NCBI RefSeq assembly: GCF_000308875.1
Contig: NZ_BAGL01000126.1
Span: 124,001-188,000 of the forward strand
Origin: Nocardia transvalensis NBRC 15921
GTDB taxonomy: Bacteria > Actinomycetota > Actinomycetes > Mycobacteriales > Mycobacteriaceae
Direction of reading: 5' to 3'
Length of the DNA stretch: 64,000 nt
In this document: positions 59,993 through 64,000 of the stretch, in pieces
Layout: every line of letters starts with the position of its first letter
Position numbering within the stretch: position 1 is the first letter of the stretch
Position numbers and translations under genes: made by a program
The notes under the pieces: model-generated
Told to the model about the DNA's origin: nothing
Database searches by the model: none
Seen by the model: the letters and a program-made list of their open reading frames with translations, nothing else

Positions 59993-61989
59993 GTCAGGTA
60001 CGGATTCTGGACGGCAATACGTTCGTGGTCAGCGACGAGCGGGCGGATATCGACGCGACGCCCACCGATCCGGTCGGGTTGTTCGCGTTCGACACCCGGT
60101 TCCTGTCGCGGTGGGTGCTGACCGTCGACGGGCACCGGCTGACCACGCTGTCGGTGGACGACCTGCGGTACTTCGAGAGCCGGTTCTTCCTCGTCGCGGG
60201 CACCGGCACGGTGTACGTCGACGCGAAGCAGACGGTGATCCGGGAACGGCGGGTCGGCGACGGATTCACCGAGCAGCTCACCATCCTCAACCACGACGAG
60301 CGCCCGGCGCAGCTGACGATCAGGATCGAGGCGGGCAGCGATTTCGCCGACCTGTTCGAGGTGAAGGACGCCCAGCCGAAGAAGGGCACCTATTCCGCAG
60401 CGGTGCGGGACGGACGGCTGGTGCTCTCGTACGAACGGGAGACCTTCCACCGCATCACGACGGTCTCGGCGAGCGAACCGGCCGAGATCGACGAGCGCGG
60501 GCTCGTGTTCGCCGTGCGGATCGAGCCGTCGGGGTCGTGGACGACGGAACTGCGGGTACGGCCGGAGATCGTCGGGGCGCCGAAACCCGTTGGGCCGCGC
60601 CGCAATATGCAACAGGACCTCGACCGCTGGCTGGCCCAAGCGCCCCGGCTTGTCACCGACTCCGAATCGCTGGAGGCGACCTACCACCGCAGCCTGGTCG
60701 ACCTCGCGGCGCTGCGATTCACCCCGGCCATCGCCGGTACGCGCAGCCTGCCCGCGGCCGGTCTGCCGTGGTTCATGACCATGTTCGGCCGCGACAGCAT
60801 CTTCACGAGCCTGCAGGCGCTGCCGTTCGCCCCCGAACTGGCGGCGACGACGCTGCAGGTCCTCGGCTCCTGGCAGGGCAGCCGCAGCGACGACTTCCGC
60901 GAGGAGGATCCGGGCCGGATCCTGCACGAGATGCGCTACGGAGAACTCACCGCGTTCCAGGAGAGACCGCACTCCCCCTACTACGGCAACGCCGACGCCA
61001 CACCGCTGTACGTCGTGCTGCTGGACGAATACGAGCGGTGGACCGGCGACTCGGACCTGGTGTGCGAGTTCGAGCAGGAGGCGCGCGCCGCGCTGCGCTG
61101 GATCGACATCTACGCCGATCTCCAGGGCAACGGCTACATCTCCTACCATCGCCGCAACGAGGCGACCGGCCTGGAGAACCAGTGCTGGAAGGATTCGTGG
61201 GACTCGATCTCCTACCACGACGGCCGGCTACCCGGCTTCCCCCGCGCGACCTGCGAGTTGCAGGGATACGCCTACGACGCCAAGATGCGCGCCGCCCGGC
61301 TGGCCCGGCACTTCTGGAACGATCCCGACTACGCCGACGAGCTGGAGCGGGACGCGATCGCGCTGAAAAACCGGTTCAACAAGGACTTCTGGGTCGACGA
61401 CGGCCGGTACTACGCGATCGCCCTGGACGCCGACGGCAGCCGGGTGGACGCCCTGTCGTCCAATATCGGCCATCTGCTCTGGAGCGGGATCGTCGACGAC
61501 GCCAAGGCGCCCGCGGTGGCCGAGCACCTGCTCGGCCCGCGCCTGTTCTCCGGCTGGGGCGTGCGCACGCTGGCCGAGGGAGAAGCCCGGTACAACCCCA
61601 TCGGATATCACGTGGGCACGGTCTGGCCGTTCGACAACTCGTTCATCGCCTGGGGGCTGCGCCGCTACGGTTACCGCGCGGAGGCCGCCCGCATCGCGGC
61701 CGCCAATCTGGCCGCGGCGGAATACTTCTCGGGCCGGTTGCCCGAGGCGTTCGGCGGCTACGAACGCTCGCTGACGCGATTCCCGGTCGAGTTCCCGACC
61801 GCGTGCAGCCCGCAGGCGTGGTCGACCGGCGCGCCGTTGTTGTTCCTGCGCACCATGCTGGGCCTGGAACCGCTCGGTGAGCACCTGCTCGTCGATTCGG
61901 CGGTGCCGCGCGAGATCGGCCGGGTCGAGTTGCTCGACATCCCCGGACGCTGGGGTCACGTCGACGCGTTCGGCCGCGGATTGACGTAA
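59989..61989 (+). CDS. Amylo-alpha-1,6-glucosidase / glycogen-debranching-type protein
   Basis: 666 aa from GTG 59989 (GTGA overlap with the SCP2-like gene). N-terminal GDE_N_bis beta-sandwich domain (about 5-220: GLFAFDTRFLSRWVLTVDG, FTEQLTILNHDERPAQLTIR). C-terminal (alpha/alpha)6 barrel of the GDE_C/GH63-like type (from about 230: AGLPWFMTMFGRDSIFTS, EMRYGELTAFQERPHSPYYG, NQCWKDSWDSISYHDG, NPIGYHVGTVWPFDNS), with acidic residues at the expected place (for example the Asp in GRDSI). Such proteins split alpha-1,6 branches or act on trehalose/glucan-type oligosaccharides. No signal peptide, so cytosolic. Often annotated simply as glycogen debranching. Confidence 0.92.
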   Translation: MSQVRILDGNTFVVSDERADIDATPTDPVGLFAFDTRFLSRWVLTVDGHRLTTLSVDDLRYFESRFFLVAGTGTVYVDAKQTVIRERRVGDGFTEQLTILNHDERPAQLTIRIEAGSDFADLFEVKDAQPKKGTYSAAVRDGRLVLSYERETFHRITTVSASEPAEIDERGLVFAVRIEPSGSWTTELRVRPEIVGAPKPVGPRRNMQQDLDRWLAQAPRLVTDSESLEATYHRSLVDLAALRFTPAIAGTRSLPAAGLPWFMTMFGRDSIFTSLQALPFAPELAATTLQVLGSWQGSRSDDFREEDPGRILHEMRYGELTAFQERPHSPYYGNADATPLYVVLLDEYERWTGDSDLVCEFEQEARAALRWIDIYADLQGNGYISYHRRNEATGLENQCWKDSWDSISYHDGRLPGFPRATCELQGYAYDAKMRAARLARHFWNDPDYADELERDAIALKNRFNKDFWVDDGRYYAIALDADGSRVDALSSNIGHLLWSGIVDDAKAPAVAEHLLGPRLFSGWGVRTLAEGEARYNPIGYHVGTVWPFDNSFIAWGLRRYGYRAEAARIAAANLAAAEYFSGRLPEAFGGYERSLTRFPVEFPTACSPQAWSTGAPLLFLRTMLGLEPLGEHLLVDSAVPREIGRVELLDIPGRWGHVDAFGRGLT

Positions 61990-61995
61990 GCGAAA

Positions 61996-62036
61996 GCCGG
62001 TTGTCGCCGTCCGGGGCAGGGACGGCGACGACCGGC
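61996..62036. terminator. Bidirectional terminator hairpin
   Basis: 17-bp stem with one T-G pair (61996-62012 with 62020-62036), 7-nt loop, between the convergent glucosidase and membrane-protein genes. Confidence 0.85.
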
Positions 62037-62040
62037 ATCG

Positions 62041-63462
62041 TCATCGGATCGCGGTGTCCTGCGGAACACCCGGCCGGGCAACGACTTCCAGCAGCAGCAG
62101 GATCAGCACGGTGCCGAGCGTGAGCCACGCGACCGTTGTCCAGGACGGGTAGTTCAGATTCACGAGGATCAGCACCGCGACGGCCAGGACGAGCAGGCGG
62201 AGCAGTTTGAGATAGTGCGCCGCGAAGACCTCCACGCCGGTCGGGGGACGCGCGCTGCGCGGCCGGCGCACGAACTCGACCGCCTGCCTGATCCCAGCCC
62301 TCGCGCGCCGCGCGGAGGTCGACGAGCCCGTCAGGTAACCCGTAGCCGCCACGATCACGCCCAGCGCCGCCAGCGTGCGCAGACTGGTGCGCACGGGCTC
62401 GATCACGGCGCCGACGATCGTCGTCGCCGCCGGGGCGGGCAGCGTGTCCTGCGGAATCGCGCCGAGGATGTACTGCCGCCCGAAGAGCAGCAGCAACGCC
62501 AGCACCAGCATCGCCGCCACCGTGGTGAGCCCGACCAGCGACAGGGCCCGCAGCCGCCGCCCGGCCGGCGCCACCCACACCGCGCCGGCCGCGGTGGCCA
62601 GCGCCAGCCACGGCAGTGCGGTCCCGAGTCGATCGATCACGCGGACCGCCTTCTGCATACGCACCAGAGCGTCGGACTGGAAGAGCACGAACTGCTTGTC
62701 GAACGACGGCAGCCCGTCCAGGAAGGTGAAACCACGGTCGTCGAGCCGCTGCCGCACGACCGTGAGCACGTCCTGCAGCGAGATGCTGACGGTTCCGCTG
62801 CTGTCCACCTGGATGCCGGGTCTGGTCTCGCCGGTGGCCACCGCCACCAGAGCGTCGTGGGCCCGGCGGTTGGCGGCGACCCACAGCTGCTGGAACTGGC
62901 TGCTGGACACCACTTCCACGGCCGTCGTGTGGATGAAGCTCTCCGCCTGGGTGGCGACCAGACTCGGCAGGCTGTTCAGCGCCGCGGACACTCGCGGCCG
63001 GTCCGACACCGCCGACACGTTGTCGGTGAGCGCGCGCATCGCATCGGCGGTACGCGCCTTGATGTCGACGTTGGCGACGATCGCCTGGGTGATCTTGTCC
63101 GCGATCGCGCTCTGCACGGCGGGATCGGAACCCAGGGGCGTCACGATGGCGACGTATCGATCGGTATCGAGGACGATACTGCGCGACGTCCGCGCGACGA
63201 CCGCCCCGATCATCAGCACGGCGGTCAGGACGAGCAGGATTCCCGTTGCGACCCAACGGAGTACGCCGGATCGATCCCGCCGCGGACGGGCCGCGACCAA
63301 GGCGCGCAGCCGCTCCAGCTCGGCGCGCTCGTCTTCGGAAAGCGGGTGCTCGTCGGCGGGCAACGCCTGCTCGGGGTGCGCGTCCTCGGACCGCCGCTCC
63401 TCCTCCGGCGTCGCCGGTCGATCGTCCTGCGGTGTGCGCTCTTCGTCCGGGCCCGGGTCCAT
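62041..63462 (-). CDS. Integral membrane protein, unknown function
   Basis: 473 aa. The first 65 residues are acidic and soluble, followed by helix 1 (VLRWVATGILLVLTAVLMIGAVV-like, about 67-89), an external domain of about 190 residues (DTDRYVAIVTPLGSDPAVQS, QQLWVAANRRAHDALVAVA), and at least four more helices (about 280-300, 306-326, 355-375, and two near 425-460). The overall layout (one helix, large outer domain, several helices) and the segment LDTDRYVATVxPLxxDPAVQxA-like are those of a common actinomycete membrane family without a known function. Encoded 17 bp downstream of the OmpA-like lipoprotein. Confidence 0.82.
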   Translation of the reverse strand: MDPGPDEERTPQDDRPATPEEERRSEDAHPEQALPADEHPLSEDERAELERLRALVAARPRRDRSGVLRWVATGILLVLTAVLMIGAVVARTSRSIVLDTDRYVAIVTPLGSDPAVQSAIADKITQAIVANVDIKARTADAMRALTDNVSAVSDRPRVSAALNSLPSLVATQAESFIHTTAVEVVSSSQFQQLWVAANRRAHDALVAVATGETRPGIQVDSSGTVSISLQDVLTVVRQRLDDRGFTFLDGLPSFDKQFVLFQSDALVRMQKAVRVIDRLGTALPWLALATAAGAVWVAPAGRRLRALSLVGLTTVAAMLVLALLLLFGRQYILGAIPQDTLPAPAATTIVGAVIEPVRTSLRTLAALGVIVAATGYLTGSSTSARRARAGIRQAVEFVRRPRSARPPTGVEVFAAHYLKLLRLLVLAVAVLILVNLNYPSWTTVAWLTLGTVLILLLLEVVARPGVPQDTAIR

Positions 63463-63479
63463 CGTGGATTCCTATCGGC

Positions 63480-63998
63480 CTATCCGCCGACCACGGTGAC
63501 GTGCGCCTGGTCGACCTGCACCGCCGGGTCGTTCGGATTCGCCGTGGACCGGACGGTAATGCGCGCGCGATCGACCCCGCCGTCGATGAGTTCGGCCGCG
63601 ATATTGTTGCCGCGCGCCGCGGCCAGGGCGTTCGCCGCGGTGGGATCCGTGCCCTCGGCGTAGGTGTGGATCTCTATCCGGGTGTCGTTGCCGTTCAACG
63701 CCGCCGCGATCAGTTTCAGGGTCGCGTGGTCGATCGCGGTGAGGTCGGAACTGCCGGAGTCGAAGGTGATCGGCGTGGCGGCGAGGGCCCCGTTGATCAC
63801 ATCCTGAACCTTCTGCTGCGCGGCGTCGAGCGCGGTACTCACCATCGACGACGCGGTGGCCGCGACGCTGCTTCTCAGCGCGCTGTTGGACAGAGCGGTG
63901 GACGTCGCCGACCCGGAACTATTGTCCGACGAGCATGCCGCGGTGGTGACGAGGACAGTAGCCGCCGCGATACCGGCGATGAGTCCCGCGGATTTCAT
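63480..63998 (-). CDS. OmpA-family lipoprotein
   Basis: 172 aa. Lipobox: LVTTAAC with Cys22 as the lipidation site after a short hydrophobic signal. A Ser/Ala-rich linker follows, then an OmpA-like C-terminal domain (about 76-165): FDSGSSDLTAIDHATLKLIA, IEIHTYAEGTD and ALAAARGNNIAAELIDGGVD, the peptidoglycan-binding pattern (N-x-x-A-A/x-A-R-G). It should attach the outer face of the membrane to peptidoglycan, like mycobacterial ArfA/OmpATb. The second gene (62041) is 17 bp downstream. ATG 63998 lies 2 bp from the window end, so its promoter is outside. Confidence 0.9.
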   Translation of the reverse strand: MKSAGLIAGIAAATVLVTTAACSSDNSSGSATSTALSNSALRSSVAATASSMVSTALDAAQQKVQDVINGALAATPITFDSGSSDLTAIDHATLKLIAAALNGNDTRIEIHTYAEGTDPTAANALAAARGNNIAAELIDGGVDRARITVRSTANPNDPAVQVDQAHVTVVGG

Positions 63999-64000
63999 CG

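Overview
The window is high-GC actinomycete chromosome, most likely Nocardia or a close relative in the Mycobacteriales. The reasons are the very high third-position GC, many GTG and TTG starts, several promoters that appear to give leaderless mRNAs, a DUF222/HNH protein behind a mycobacterial-type LexA box, a PknK-type kinase, a deazaflavin (F420)-dependent nitroreductase-like protein, and an ssrA gene with tag ADSNQRDYALAA. The species is inferred, not shown.

Layout. 1-12 kb: the end of a P450 gene and an SDR; a DoxX-like protein; tRNA-Ala(GGC); an SOS-controlled HNH gene; a membrane-anchored DsbA-like protein; an MFS exporter; a DUF899 protein convergent with phosphoglucomutase; an orphan DUF190 gene; a secreted lipase. 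12-20 kb: a block of tandem repeats and palindromes; an EmrB/QacA-type exporter with a divergent TetR gene; an aldonolactone oxidase; an Asp23/DUF6286/AmaP-like operon with overlapping starts; an RNA methyltransferase. 20-34 kb: YceI, Ddn-like and LuxR genes; two translationally coupled acyl-CoA/AMP ligases; two AraC-type regulators; a VOC protein; a KimA-like APC permease preceded by a minimal uORF; mscL; a hydrolase-like protein without its nucleophile serine; TetR and DoxX; a FetAB-like ABC pair. 34-45 kb: a 1158-aa PknK-like kinase/STAND protein; an Rv0910-like SRPBCC protein; an SDR; cupin/TetR and MFS/TetR modules, each with a clear palindromic operator candidate; an uncharacterised 400-aa protein; a DUF5302 gene.

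45.0-54.9 kb is an accessory island directly 3' of ssrA. In transcription order (minus strand) it carries a small coupled ORF, an Eco29kI-like GIY-YIG restriction endonuclease, a DNA C5-cytosine methyltransferase, an N-terminally extended Vsr mismatch endonuclease, a decayed IS3-type element, a short ORF that looks like the 3' stub of a lost gene, a GHKL (MutL/MORC-like) ATPase with a zinc ribbon, an Mrr-nuclease/SF2-helicase fusion, and a 216-aa protein of unknown function. A recombinase-like fragment lies at the far edge. This is the most interesting part of the window. It looks like a composite anti-phage locus: a type II R-M set plus repair, together with an ATPase/helicase-nuclease module, interrupted by a dead IS.

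55-64 kb returns to core genes: ssrA next to smpB (and a DMT permease), a DUF6325/SHOCT/DUF7144-like cluster, an MFS/SCP2-like/amylo-alpha-glucosidase operon with overlapping genes, and a membrane protein with an OmpA-like lipoprotein. Many convergent gene pairs are separated by clean GC-rich hairpins. Long antisense open frames are common because of the GC content and were ignored.
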